Assembly: GCA_034044135.1 (NCBI GenBank)
Contig: CP139021.1
Coordinates: forward strand, 7,292,001-7,356,000
Origin: Flammeovirgaceae bacterium SG7u.111
GTDB taxonomy: Bacteria > Bacteroidota > Bacteroidia > Cytophagales > Flammeovirgaceae
Length of the DNA: 64,000 nucleotides
Direction of reading: 5' to 3'
In this document: positions 51,906 to 63,300 of the stretch, one piece after another
Numbering within the stretch: the stretch's first letter is position 1
Layout of the letters: each line of letters begins with the position of its first letter
Made by a program: the position numbers and the translations under genes
The notes under the pieces: model-generated
Told to the model about the DNA's origin: nothing
The model's database searches: none
The model's input: only the letters and a program-made list of their open reading frames with translations

Positions 51906-54900
51906 ATGAAAAAAATAGTACGGAACAATAGCTTGGAAAAGCTCAAGCACTTTTTGCTATGCATTTCCATTTTAACGTTTTTAGCCCATACCCAATCAGT
52001 TCATGCGGAGACTTCTTCTTCGCTTGTGCCTCTTGGTGTAGAGCCAGCATATTCAGCAACTAGTTTCGTGGTCGATGGGGCTTCTTCAGGCTTCATTGAC
52101 TTTTCCTTTGCTGCAGCATCTGATTATCCAGATGCCTATTTAGTATTGAGAAGAACTTCTGCCACTCCTACAGCACCGTTGGATGGGGTCACTTATTCAA
52201 CAGGGACACAATTTAGCGGTCAGCTTGTAATAAGTACTTCCTCAGCTACATCTATAAGTACGGATGGGCTAAAGCCTGGAGAGACTTATTATTTTGATAT
52301 TTATCCTTATAATGGAAGCGGAATTACCACCAATTATAAACAATCATCCCCATTGACAGCCACCGTCACCACGGTGTTGCCCCCCAAAATAAATGGGTAT
52401 ACCCCTGTGTATGGAGAAATAGGAGCTTTGTCAGTATCGATTACAGGGGAGCGTTTTGCAACAGATCCACTTAAAAATATTGTTTACTTTGGTGGTCAAA
52501 GGGTTGAGGTTGTTGGTGGTGCTTCAAGTAGCGTTGTAGAAGTTAATGTGCCAAATGGAATTTCTTCTGTTTCTGAGATTACGGTTATAAATATGGAAAC
52601 GAAGCTAATGGGCTCTTCACAAGTAGCGCCCAATCCGTTGTTCCATGTGACTTTTCCTAATGGTGACTTAATTCCAGAATATACTTACCCGACTTATGAG
52701 CTTTCTGTAGGTGATGAGCCTCATGATGTCACAATTGCTGATATAAACAAAGATGGTTATTCGGATATCATTGTTGCCAACGATTATGATAATAGTTTGT
52801 CATTTTATTATAGAAAGCTTGATGGGAATGGGTTTGAGGCAGAAGAGAAGTTAAGTTTATTATCGAAACCGACGAGTATAGTAGCCAAGGATATCAACAA
52901 TGATGGTTTGGTAGACTTGGTGGTAAGCCATTTTACTAATCCTGGAGTAATAAGCACTATTTTAAGAATGCCTGATAATTCAGGTTTTGCCCCATATGAA
53001 TGGTTCAATGTTCCTGAAAACCCTGTGGATCTTGTAGTGACGGATATAAACCTAGATGGTTTGTTGGATATTGCTGTGGTTTGCCAAGATGCTTCAGGTT
53101 CGGTTACTATTTATCACCGCAAAGCTAAAAATACAGGGTATGAAAGTTCAGAGCTATATTCAACAGGCTCTAATGCGTCGAGTATGGTAAGCGGGGATTT
53201 CAATCAAGATGGTCTCCTAGATTTGGCTGTCTGTATGGAAAATTCATCGGCTAATCTTCAGTTATTGCTGAGGTCGTCTGATAATTCTGCAATGGACGTT
53301 ACTTTTCCACAAGATGCAGGAGTATATCCCTCCAAAATTAGAGTGGGTGATTTTGATGCTGATGGAAATACGGATTTGGCCTGTATAACAGGTGATGAGA
53401 TAACTATTATGGAAAATGCCGGCTCAGCAATTTTTGTTGATAAAGGATCCTATTTTGTAGGAGACACTCCTTTTGATCTTGCTATTGGCGATTTTAATGG
53501 AGATAGCAAAACAGATATTGCAACTACAAATTTAGGAGGGAATTCTATTTCGATCATTCAAGGCAATGGAGGTTGGTCATTTGAAGCACCTATTGATTTT
53601 AGCGTAGGAGATACTCCATCTGCTATAGCAACAGGAGATATAAATAACGATGGTAGGGCAGATTTAGTAGTAGCTAACTCTTATGACGATAATCTCTCTC
53701 TTTTAATGTATAAAGAAGCCCCTATTGAAGTACAAGACCTAGATCCGTTTATTAACGATACCAATATTGGAGCCGATCAAAAGATTACAATTGAATTTGA
53801 TGCAGCCATTGATCCTAGCTCATTGATTAATGGTGAAACTTTTTCCATCAATGGAAGTATTTCGGGCTTTTATAGCAATGTAAATGTAGGTGTTACGGGG
53901 GCAGTGATAGAGTTAGACCCTATAACAGCTAATACAGCTCATTTTGCAAATGGAGAGACTGTTACGGTAAGTATCACCCAAAAAATAAAGAGTCTTAAAG
54001 GTGCCAATATGATTTCTAATCGTTCGTGGCAATTCACTGTAAAATCTGAGATGGCAAATGCCGAATTCAAGACTTTGCCACCTGTATCATTAAGTTACGC
54101 TCCTCAATCTTTTTCCATTGGAGATTATAACCGCGATTCTACGTTAGATGCTACCGTGTTGAGTGCAGTTATTGGCAAATCTTATATGTTAAAAAATAGC
54201 GATAGCACTTTTTCCGAAGTGGCTAGCAATTCTGCTTCTACAAATGCTAATAAAATCATTTCTGGAGATTTTAATAAGGATGGAAAAATTGACTATGCTG
54301 TATTGAGCTCTTCACCTGAAGAGATTCTGATCAAATTGAATTTAAATGGCGAAAGTTTCTCTGATTTTGCCACCTTGCCCCTTATGTCAGGAAGCAATCC
54401 TATAGATATTTTAACAACTGACCTAAATGGAGATGGACAACTGGATTTGGTGGCTCTATATGCTAGTATGGATGGTTTTGCAGTGTTTGAAGGAAAAGGG
54501 GATGGGAATTTTGAAACGCCAATTGAATATAGCACCCTTGCTTCTAACCCAGTGACTATAGCGGCAGCTGATTTTGACAAAAATGGTTACATTGATTTGA
54601 TAATGGGGCATGGGAATGATGAAGGTGCTTATATTTTTTATAACGAGCCTGAATACCCTTTTTCAAACTACACGCAAGTAGTAGAAGGGTATTCGATAAG
54701 AAAAATTGTAGCGGGTGTGCTTAATAGCGACGATAATGATGTTGATATTGCTTGGTTAGATGATACTACAGGGGAGGTCAAGGTTCAGCTTTTTGATGGA
54801 GAGGGTTTCGGGGGTTCAACTGTCTTGACTATTGGAAGTAACCCCCAAGATTTGGTATTAGGAGATTTTGATGGAGATGGTCTTTCTGATTTATTATCTG

Positions 54901-57900
54901 CCAACTATGATGATAAATCCCTTTCGTTGAGACTCAATTTAGATGCGGGATCTTTTGAAACTACCAGTGAAGTGGCTCTAGATGGTGCCCCAGTAGGTAT
55001 TGCTGTTGGAGATTTTAACTTTGACCACAAAGTAGATATTGTGGTACTGTTAAAGTCACCGCAGGAGTTAGTGATTCTTGAAAATGATTTTAAAACGCAT
55101 ATAGATGTAAAAAAAGGAGAGTTAGTTGGTGATGTTCTCCAACAAAGCTCTACTAAGAATCCTATTTATAGGGTGGATATGCACTTTACGGAAAAAGATA
55201 TTTGGCTTGACGAGCTTACTGTAAAAACAAGTGGTAATTATACAACAGTCGATATCGCTACAGGAGGTTTTCAACTTTGGTTCAATAACACGAATAATCT
55301 TTCAAGTGCAACAGCATTATCAACTCCAGTTTCTTCAAGTTCGGGAGCTGGGGAGTGGTTGTATTATGGTGGGATTTCACAACCTATTTATGCAAATGAC
55401 TCGGTTTATTTGTGGATAACTGCTGATATTTCTGCATCTGCTGTTATAGGCAATGAGATAGGGATCGTAGGTTTGGCATTTGAAAACATGTCTTTTCAAG
55501 ATGTGATGTATAATGGAACAAATCCGATAGGAGATGGGAATATTTATAGTATAATTGGTCCCATCTTGCCAGAGCCCACTGGGCATGTTACAAGTCTAGC
55601 TATTAGCTATGAAGGTTCCGATTCGCTTACGCTAGAATGGCTAGATGCAACAGGTAGCCAATGGCCTGAAGGGTATTCGGTTCTCGCCAGAAAGTTGCCG
55701 ACTGACTTTATCTCTTTGGTGGACGGAACTGAATCTCCTGAAGAATCCGATTGGAGCGACGATCAAATATTGGTGCTAGCCACCCATCAAGGGACTTCCA
55801 ATCAAGTTGGTTTCGGTGGGTTACCAGTTGGGAAATATGAGTTTGCTGTGGTTCCTTATACCAATTCGGGGAGCTATATAGATTATAAAACAGATGCCTT
55901 TCCTACGGTAACGGCTGAGTTTTTTGCAGAGCCTAGTGTACCTGCCGATAGTATTCAATTCAATAAGCAACTCGTCCATAAGTTAGAGTTAAGTTGGAAA
56001 AATGGGGATGGTGATAGAAGGATAGTCGTGGCGAGTGAGGTTCCTACCATTTTACCTCCTACAGATATGAGCTGGTATTTAGCTGATACTATTTTTGGGA
56101 ATGGAGATCAAACAGGGAACGGTAATTATGTAGTGTATAACGGAAATGGCAATTCGGTTTTGGTACATGGATTAAACCCTGAAACTCTCTATTATTTCCA
56201 AGTTTTTGAAATGAATGGCGATAATTTGTCAAATAACTATTCAGATGCCAGTACAGCATTAAACCCAAATTCAAAAATCACATTAGCACCTAATCCAATT
56301 GACGCGGTTACTTCTCTCGCATTCGGTGAAATTCAGCCAACATCTGTTAGATTAAGCTATAAAATGCCAGTAGTTGCACCCGAAGGTTTTTTGGTTTTGA
56401 GAAGAGGGGCATTAGCTCCAAGCAGCCCACGAAGTGGAACTGTCTATTCGGTAAATGAGCTTATTGGCGATCAGGTGGTCGTGTATGTAGGAAGCGATAC
56501 AACATTTGTAGATACTGGTTTAATTCCAGCAAGTACTTACGGCTACGATGTTTATGTATACAATGGAAGTGGGGAATCAATTAACTATTTTCAAAGTGCG
56601 CCTCATTATGGTGAAATTACGTTGCCAACTTCAGAGCCGACCGTTCAAACATCAGGCTTAAAAGTGGTGTCGGTTGATACTAATGAAGTCAAGCTCTCTT
56701 GGGTGAATGGAAATGGAAATGGTCGAATTCTTTTGGCAAAAGAAAGTGGAGGGTTAAGTTTTGCTCCGCAAGATATGTTGAAATACACTGCAGATAATAC
56801 TTATGGGCTGGGAGATGGCATTGGGGGAGGTTATGTGGTATATGTAGGTACGGGTGAGGAAGCAACAATTACCGGGCTTGTGCCAAATACATCTTATGAG
56901 TTTGCCATAGGGGAATATAATGAGCAAGGTATTGCTATAAACTACCTTACTCAACTCGATACTGCGAATAAGACATGGGTCACCACTTTACAAAGTGAAC
57001 CATTGGTTCAAGCCTCAAACTTGATTTTTGAGAGTATAGGTGAGGGTTCGGTATCAGCTTCCTTTACACCTAGTGGTGCCGAAGGGTATTTGGTGATCAG
57101 GAGGACGGGAACTGCCACGGCTCCTATTGATGGGGTTACCTACTCAGATGGGGACATCTATGCCGGTCAATTCACCGTTTCGAGTTATGCAAGTTCAAGC
57201 TTTTTTGACACGCTGTTACTACCTGAAACTCCATATACTTATGATGTCTATGCCTTTAACGGCTTTGGGTCAACGATCAATTACTTACAGCTGAATCCGC
57301 TGATGGGTACTGCTACCACCTTGGCGCAGTCACCAGCATCGGCGCCTTCTGATCTAGTTTTCACAGAAATCACATCAAGTTCTATAAAAGGTAGTTTTAA
57401 GCCTGCTGCTACGCCTGTTGATGGTTACCTAGTTTTAAGTACTGCTGTAATTAATCCTGTGGTTGATGTTGAAAATGGAGTTGTTTATGTAGTAGGAGAT
57501 GTAATTGGGGATGCTGTAGTAATAGGAGTGGGAACAGATACTACTTTTGAAAGGACTGGGCTTGTAGTCGATACGGAATATAGATTTGGTGTTTTTGCTT
57601 ATTCAGGTAGTGGTACAACTATCAATTACCTCGCTGATAGTGTACTGCTTGATTCGGCATTTACCCAAAATAATGCACCAGAAAATTTAACTTTTACAAG
57701 CAACACTATTTTTGAAGGGATGCCAATCGGCTCTGGTGTTGGGAAATTTTCGGCAAGCGATATAGACCCAGGAGATACATTAAGTTTTTCTTTAGTAAGT
57801 GGGATAGGAGCAACAGATAATTCATCTTTTTATATGGATGGCGATTCACTTAGATTGAGCAATGTGCTTTATCATCATTTGCAAAATACGTATCGAATCA

Positions 57901-60278
57901 GGGTGGCAGCATCCGATGAACAAGGAGAGTCAGTAGAAAAGTTTTTTACCATTGACTTACAAAAGCTTCCTTTGTCTTCAGAAGATTCACTAAACCTTGT
58001 GGCAGTATATGACAGTGCTGCAACCAAAATACCTTGGGATACTTCTGAGCCTATTTCTACTTGGTCGGGAGTGAGTGTACAGTTTGGTCGTGTCGATAGA
58101 CTCTCTTTAAAGAGCTATGGATTGTCTGATCTTCATACAGATGCAATTTCTGAATTAGACAGCCTAAAGACATTAGATGTTTCTAATAATAAATTATCAT
58201 TCAAATACCTCGAGCCTTTATCAGGTATGTTTGATACTATGTCATACATACCTCAGTATACAGGGCTCGCCGTCGATACCATTGTAGTACTGACGAACTC
58301 GGAAGTTAAACTCGAAGTGGAAAGAGAAACTCCAAATGAAATATTTGAATGGAAAAGGCAGGGTGAAGTAATAGCAGGGGCTGATTCGGAAGTGTTGGAT
58401 TTGGGTGTTGTAGAAAAAATAGATAGAGGCTTTTACAGGGCTCTTGTTACCAATAGCAAATTGCCAGGGCTTACGGTTTATCGAAATCCTATTTATCTTC
58501 AGGTAATAAGCTCGTTGACAAGTGAGGACTCTCTCGCTCTTCTTGAGGTTTACCAAGCTTTAGAGGTAACATTTGACCCTAGTACACCCGCAGGATCTTG
58601 GCCTGGAGTAGTAGAAGAGGGCGGTAAAGTAGTTGAAATTAATTTGAGCAATAGATTGCTCGGGGGGGTAATAAGTCAGGCTATTGGACAGCTAACAGGG
58701 TTGACTAAAATAGATCTGTTTAATAATAATCTGCAAGGTGAAATACCGGTTGAGCTCAGCTTTTTGCAAGAGTTGACTTATCTTGATTTGGATGATAATG
58801 ACTTAGAAGGTGGGTTTCCAGATGGTATTGAGTTATTGACCAAGCTTAAGACTTTATGGCTTTCTCGTAATAAGCTTACCAGTATTTCTGATCAAATTGG
58901 AAGTCTATCTAATTTGGAGAACCTTTTTTTACAAGAAAACCAAATAGATAGCTTGCCAGATGAGCTAGGTACACTTTCTCAACTAAAGGTGCTGAATGTG
59001 AGCGACAATAAATTGACTTATATCCCCAGTTCCTTATCAGGTTTAATTAGCCTTGAGAAAATCAATTTAGCTAACAATGAATTGGAAGATGTAAGTGCTG
59101 ATATTTTGCAGTTGACCAACCTTCTGTATATTGATCTCAGCAACAATAACCTAGTGGACTTGCCGGGTGATTTTAATACATTGCCAAACTTGCAAGAATT
59201 GAAAGTACATGGAAACTTATTGGATTTTGGAGACTTGGAGCCACTTGATTATAGCGGAAGTGTGTATGAACTATCATATATTCCACAGAGGTGGTCTTTC
59301 GATACCTACGATACATTGGTGATGGTGGGAAGCAATGTGGACCTAACTTCTGGGTTAGATGGAACAAGTAATGTATTTGAATGGCAAAGAGATTATGCAA
59401 GTATTGCAGGGGAAACTAATGAAGCGGTTTCTTTAATTAATATATCAGGATCTGATATAGGAGTTTATCGTTGTAAGGTTTCGAATAGCCTTGTTCCTAA
59501 TTTGGTGCTTTATAATCAACCAGTTCGCATATTACTTGACTGCGGGGGTGAAAAGAAAGTAGAGGTTACTACCCAGTACGATACAGAATTATGCGAGGGG
59601 GAGAATATCTTTGTAGAGTTGGTGGCTGAAAGTGTTCCTGGTCGAGTGTACAGGTGGAAACAAAACGGAAGGACATTAGCACTTGCTGATACCTCAAGCT
59701 ATATAGCTTTTGAACAAGGGATATACTCACTAGTTATTTCCGATGAAGATGGGTGTTCAGCGGTATCGAATGAAGTTGTCATTACTACGAAGCCTACTCC
59801 TGAAGTAAGCATTTCCGAAAGTGATAGTACTACTTTGGATACATATATTGCGGGAAATACCCAAAATGGTTTGATCAAATGGTACTTCAATGGACAGGAA
59901 GTTGTTGGAGCTAATTCAAGTTCGATAACTGTGGAAGAAAGTGGTGTTTATCAGGCTGCATTTGAGAATGAGTTTGGTTGTGAAGGTGTTTCAGAGGAGC
60001 ATATTATGGTAATCACAGCTCTGGAAGATGAAGCGATTTCTTTGGAAATGAGTGTGTACCCCAATCCGACAAAGGGAAAGTTCTTTATTGATTTGGGCAA
60101 GCTATATAAATCGGTGCAGGTAAAAGCTGTTGATATGACAGGGAAAAGTTGGGCATTAAAAAACTTCCAACACAAATCCCAAATTGAAATGGATTTAGCA
60201 GATATGCCTTCTGGATTATATTTAATTACCATACAAACAGAAAGAGGAACTTCGGTGAAGCGAATTCAGAAGTTATAG
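51906..60278 (+). CDS. Giant multidomain T9SS-secreted protein (FG-GAP, FN3-like, LRR)
   Basis: About 2790 residues from the ATG at 51906, chosen because a signal peptide follows (MKKIVRNNSLEKLKHFLLC, cleavage after VHAE); the frame is open from 51831. Order of domains, residues approximate: FN3-like 50-155; IPT/TIG-like 160-250; seven FG-GAP-type repeats with DxNxDG-x2-D calcium loops (278-578); SbsA-like Ig domain 610-715; six more FG-GAP repeats (738-1045); an unassigned strand-rich block 1060-1220; a run of FN3-like domains 1225-1915, several opening with YLVLRR or LLAKES; a cadherin-like domain 1920-2015; LRR block 2020-2108; Ig-like; larger LRR block 2203-2451 (LTGLTKIDLFNNNLQGEIP type); Ig-like domains; and a type A T9SS C-terminal sorting domain from 2708 (VYPNPTKGKFFID, MPSGLYLITIQTERG). 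It should be anchored on the cell surface or released, acting in adhesion; the ligand is unknown. Confidence 0.9.
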   Translation: MKKIVRNNSLEKLKHFLLCISILTFLAHTQSVHAETSSSLVPLGVEPAYSATSFVVDGASSGFIDFSFAAASDYPDAYLVLRRTSATPTAPLDGVTYSTGTQFSGQLVISTSSATSISTDGLKPGETYYFDIYPYNGSGITTNYKQSSPLTATVTTVLPPKINGYTPVYGEIGALSVSITGERFATDPLKNIVYFGGQRVEVVGGASSSVVEVNVPNGISSVSEITVINMETKLMGSSQVAPNPLFHVTFPNGDLIPEYTYPTYELSVGDEPHDVTIADINKDGYSDIIVANDYDNSLSFYYRKLDGNGFEAEEKLSLLSKPTSIVAKDINNDGLVDLVVSHFTNPGVISTILRMPDNSGFAPYEWFNVPENPVDLVVTDINLDGLLDIAVVCQDASGSVTIYHRKAKNTGYESSELYSTGSNASSMVSGDFNQDGLLDLAVCMENSSANLQLLLRSSDNSAMDVTFPQDAGVYPSKIRVGDFDADGNTDLACITGDEITIMENAGSAIFVDKGSYFVGDTPFDLAIGDFNGDSKTDIATTNLGGNSISIIQGNGGWSFEAPIDFSVGDTPSAIATGDINNDGRADLVVANSYDDNLSLLMYKEAPIEVQDLDPFINDTNIGADQKITIEFDAAIDPSSLINGETFSINGSISGFYSNVNVGVTGAVIELDPITANTAHFANGETVTVSITQKIKSLKGANMISNRSWQFTVKSEMANAEFKTLPPVSLSYAPQSFSIGDYNRDSTLDATVLSAVIGKSYMLKNSDSTFSEVASNSASTNANKIISGDFNKDGKIDYAVLSSSPEEILIKLNLNGESFSDFATLPLMSGSNPIDILTTDLNGDGQLDLVALYASMDGFAVFEGKGDGNFETPIEYSTLASNPVTIAAADFDKNGYIDLIMGHGNDEGAYIFYNEPEYPFSNYTQVVEGYSIRKIVAGVLNSDDNDVDIAWLDDTTGEVKVQLFDGEGFGGSTVLTIGSNPQDLVLGDFDGDGLSDLLSANYDDKSLSLRLNLDAGSFETTSEVALDGAPVGIAVGDFNFDHKVDIVVLLKSPQELVILENDFKTHIDVKKGELVGDVLQQSSTKNPIYRVDMHFTEKDIWLDELTVKTSGNYTTVDIATGGFQLWFNNTNNLSSATALSTPVSSSSGAGEWLYYGGISQPIYANDSVYLWITADISASAVIGNEIGIVGLAFENMSFQDVMYNGTNPIGDGNIYSIIGPILPEPTGHVTSLAISYEGSDSLTLEWLDATGSQWPEGYSVLARKLPTDFISLVDGTESPEESDWSDDQILVLATHQGTSNQVGFGGLPVGKYEFAVVPYTNSGSYIDYKTDAFPTVTAEFFAEPSVPADSIQFNKQLVHKLELSWKNGDGDRRIVVASEVPTILPPTDMSWYLADTIFGNGDQTGNGNYVVYNGNGNSVLVHGLNPETLYYFQVFEMNGDNLSNNYSDASTALNPNSKITLAPNPIDAVTSLAFGEIQPTSVRLSYKMPVVAPEGFLVLRRGALAPSSPRSGTVYSVNELIGDQVVVYVGSDTTFVDTGLIPASTYGYDVYVYNGSGESINYFQSAPHYGEITLPTSEPTVQTSGLKVVSVDTNEVKLSWVNGNGNGRILLAKESGGLSFAPQDMLKYTADNTYGLGDGIGGGYVVYVGTGEEATITGLVPNTSYEFAIGEYNEQGIAINYLTQLDTANKTWVTTLQSEPLVQASNLIFESIGEGSVSASFTPSGAEGYLVIRRTGTATAPIDGVTYSDGDIYAGQFTVSSYASSSFFDTLLLPETPYTYDVYAFNGFGSTINYLQLNPLMGTATTLAQSPASAPSDLVFTEITSSSIKGSFKPAATPVDGYLVLSTAVINPVVDVENGVVYVVGDVIGDAVVIGVGTDTTFERTGLVVDTEYRFGVFAYSGSGTTINYLADSVLLDSAFTQNNAPENLTFTSNTIFEGMPIGSGVGKFSASDIDPGDTLSFSLVSGIGATDNSSFYMDGDSLRLSNVLYHHLQNTYRIRVAASDEQGESVEKFFTIDLQKLPLSSEDSLNLVAVYDSAATKIPWDTSEPISTWSGVSVQFGRVDRLSLKSYGLSDLHTDAISELDSLKTLDVSNNKLSFKYLEPLSGMFDTMSYIPQYTGLAVDTIVVLTNSEVKLEVERETPNEIFEWKRQGEVIAGADSEVLDLGVVEKIDRGFYRALVTNSKLPGLTVYRNPIYLQVISSLTSEDSLALLEVYQALEVTFDPSTPAGSWPGVVEEGGKVVEINLSNRLLGGVISQAIGQLTGLTKIDLFNNNLQGEIPVELSFLQELTYLDLDDNDLEGGFPDGIELLTKLKTLWLSRNKLTSISDQIGSLSNLENLFLQENQIDSLPDELGTLSQLKVLNVSDNKLTYIPSSLSGLISLEKINLANNELEDVSADILQLTNLLYIDLSNNNLVDLPGDFNTLPNLQELKVHGNLLDFGDLEPLDYSGSVYELSYIPQRWSFDTYDTLVMVGSNVDLTSGLDGTSNVFEWQRDYASIAGETNEAVSLINISGSDIGVYRCKVSNSLVPNLVLYNQPVRILLDCGGEKKVEVTTQYDTELCEGENIFVELVAESVPGRVYRWKQNGRTLALADTSSYIAFEQGIYSLVISDEDGCSAVSNEVVITTKPTPEVSISESDSTTLDTYIAGNTQNGLIKWYFNGQEVVGANSSSITVEESGVYQAAFENEFGCEGVSEEHIMVITALEDEAISLEMSVYPNPTKGKFFIDLGKLYKSVQVKAVDMTGKSWALKNFQHKSQIEMDLADMPSGLYLITIQTERGTSVKRIQKL

Positions 60279-60303
60279 AGAAAAAGTATGGTATAATTGA
60301 AAC

Positions 60304-60339
60304 GGCAAGTCAATGGGCGGTAGAACCCAATGACTTGCC
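60304..60339. terminator. Bidirectional terminator between the two giant genes
   Basis: GGCAAGTCA (60304-60312) pairs with TGACTTGCC (60331-60339); TGGG/CCCA extends it inside. It lies 26 bases after one stop and 6 bases from the other. Confidence 0.8.
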
Positions 60340-60344
60340 ATTGT

Positions 60345-63300
60345 TTAATACTTGAGGGCTTTTTTGATAATACTGCCTTTATTTGTAACTATATGAATAA
60401 AGTAAATACCAGCGATAACATCTTTCATTTCAACTACAAACTTTTGTCCCGATAGCTGGATCAGTTTTGTATGAGGCACCACCTTTCCATCAATAGAAAA
60501 AACTTCTAGGGAAAGTAGTTTTAGGTTGCCTGTGTTTAGTTCAAATCGACCAGAATGTGGGTTTGGATGAATAAAAATAGATGCTTCATCCAACTGTTTT
60601 GAGATTCCGACTGTGAGGGTGCTTACTTCATTAGAATATTCAGATAGCCCTCCTTTATTACTTGCCGCTACTCTATAGAAATACGTATTACCTAGTCTTA
60701 CCCCAAAGTCAAAAAACTTATTAGTTCCTGAAGTTATAGTTGCAATAGCTTGGTATTGCTGATTGTCGCCTAATGATCTTTCTATTACAAATGCTTCCTC
60801 ATTATTTGAATTGTCTATCCAGCTCAAAGTAAGTTCATTGTTGCTGAATGATTGTATTTCAAGCTCAGAAGGCGCTGATGGAACTAGGGGTAAGGTTTCT
60901 ATCTGAATTTCATTTGAGGTAGATGAAAAACCATTTTCATTGTAGGCTCGTACCTTAAAAAAGTAGATGGTATTAGGTAATAATGAAGTGTCGGTATAAA
61001 CAGTTTGGTTGACCAACGTGCTATCAATTGAGCTATAATTTGCATAGGTGTTTTTTGATCTTTCTATAATAAACCCACTCTCATTGTTGGCATTGTCTTC
61101 CCAAGTTAATCCAACAGAGGTTTGCATTATTTCAAATACACGTAACTTATCAGGAGGCACTGGTGAGTCGGGGAATATGGTTATACTCAAATAGTTGGAG
61201 TTAGCAGAGTTCCCCCCCAAGTTATATGCTTTTACTCTATAAATATAAGCCACATTCGCAAGACGGTTTGTGTCAGGATAGTTTGTAGAGTTTGCGGAGA
61301 GAGAATCTACAAGCTGGAAGTTTTCAGTATTTCCTTCAGATCTTTCCAATATAAATCCATCTTCATTGGTAGCATTGTCCTTCCACCATAAATTGATAGT
61401 ATTTGAATTAGTAATATTGCCATTCAGAAAAGAGGGTTCAGCTGGGGGGGAGGGTAAAGTTAATACTTGGATAGTATCGGTATATGTTGATCCACCTCCT
61501 TGATTTTGAGCTTTTATTCGATAATAATAGTTGGTAGCTGCATCCAGTTCTGTATCAAAATAGTTGGTCTGATTGGCGCTTACTGTTGCAATTTTTAGGA
61601 AGTCTTCGTTAATTTCTTTTCGCCTTTCTATTACAAACTCTTCCTCATTGTCTGACAAATCAGTCCAGGATAGTTTGATGGAACTAAAATCAATCACCTC
61701 CCCAATGAGGTTAGATGGTTGGCTAGGAGCTATTGGTAGAGTAAGAATAGTAATTTCAGGAGCATTTTCTGAACTACCAATACTGTTATAAGCCTTTACC
61801 AAAAAAGTGTAATTCGTATTTGTCTCAAGTTCTGATTCTTTGAAACGGTTTACATCGGAGGGAACTGTATCGGTATCTAAAAGAATTCCACTTTCACTAA
61901 ACCTTTCAATTATAAACCCATCTTCATCGTCGGAGGCATCTGTCCATATAAGTTCTGCGCTAGATTGGGTAATATTAATAGCCTTTAATTTAGTGACTGC
62001 ATAAGGAACATCAGGCAAGGTTATTATCGATATGGTGTTTGAATAAGCAAATCTGCCATCGGCATATTCAATTTTTAGTCTATAGGAATAATTAGTGTTT
62101 TTTGTTAAATTTTCATCTATGAAAATCCCTTTATCGGCTCCCAAGTTAGCTACGGTATCGAATACTCCCTGGTTTGAACTTGCTCTTTCTACAATATATG
62201 TAAGTTCATCTTCTAAAATATCATCCCAACTCAGTGCTACTTCAGAGGAAGAAAGTGGCATTGCGGAAAATTTAAACGGTAGTGGGCTAGAGCAAAGCTG
62301 TAATCCCCAACTATTGAGCTCTCCACCATCTAGCTCCTGATTGTCGAATATGTTGAGAATCCACTCACCTGCTGTATTCTCTCCTACAAGAGCCGAAAGA
62401 CTTGTTTGAGGGCGCAAGGATATTCCATCAACAGGTGGGCAAGGGATAGTATCTGTGATTGCTTGATCATCAAAGCCCATATTGAATAGATCATTATCTC
62501 CACACTTATTTGTTAGTAACTTTACTTTAGTGCCCTGTGGGCTTATGAGCTCAAAACTCAAGTCGCTCATGTAACTATGTATGCCATTAATATTGGTAAC
62601 ATTTATATCAGTAAGAATAGCTTCTTCATTTACGAAAATAGAGGAGGAAATAGTAGGCGTGCCTTCCGCTGGAATTGTTTTGGGAAGATTTTCCCCGACA
62701 TAAGAAGAACACGCTATTTCCATCGTATTGAAAGAGTCAGTGGCAGAGTAATACCCAGTACCACATGAATTTACACCCCTTACTCGCCAATAATACTTTT
62801 GGTCACTTTCTAATAACTTTTGAAGGGTAAAACTTGTACTTTCAATAGCGGAAACAGCATGAATAATATTTTTGAAGCTTGCCGTTTGTGCAATTTCGAG
62901 TTCGTATCGCAACTTGCCCTTGGCGGGCTGCCAGTTAAAAGTAGGGTAGAGAGGAGATACTACAAGCCCTCGTGATGGTCCAATAAGCTTAATGGAATCA
63001 GGTGTTCCATTGCTAATGTTTAATAAAACAGTATCAGTTTGAATAATTCCAGAAGAGCTTCCTTCTACTACAATTGGATAAATACCCGTTTCAGCTAATT
63101 CGCTTATCGAGAAATTTAAACTCGTAGTATCGGAAGGAGAGAGGCTGCTTTTGTCAAATGTAGCACCAATACCACTGGGTAGTGCATTTTTAATTGTTAG
63201 AGAAACTGGGTTGTTAAATCCTAAAATACTAGTGGCAATTAAGGAGTGGGTTAATGTACTGGGGGTGCATACGCTAGCTTCATTTGGAACGGAAGAAAGT

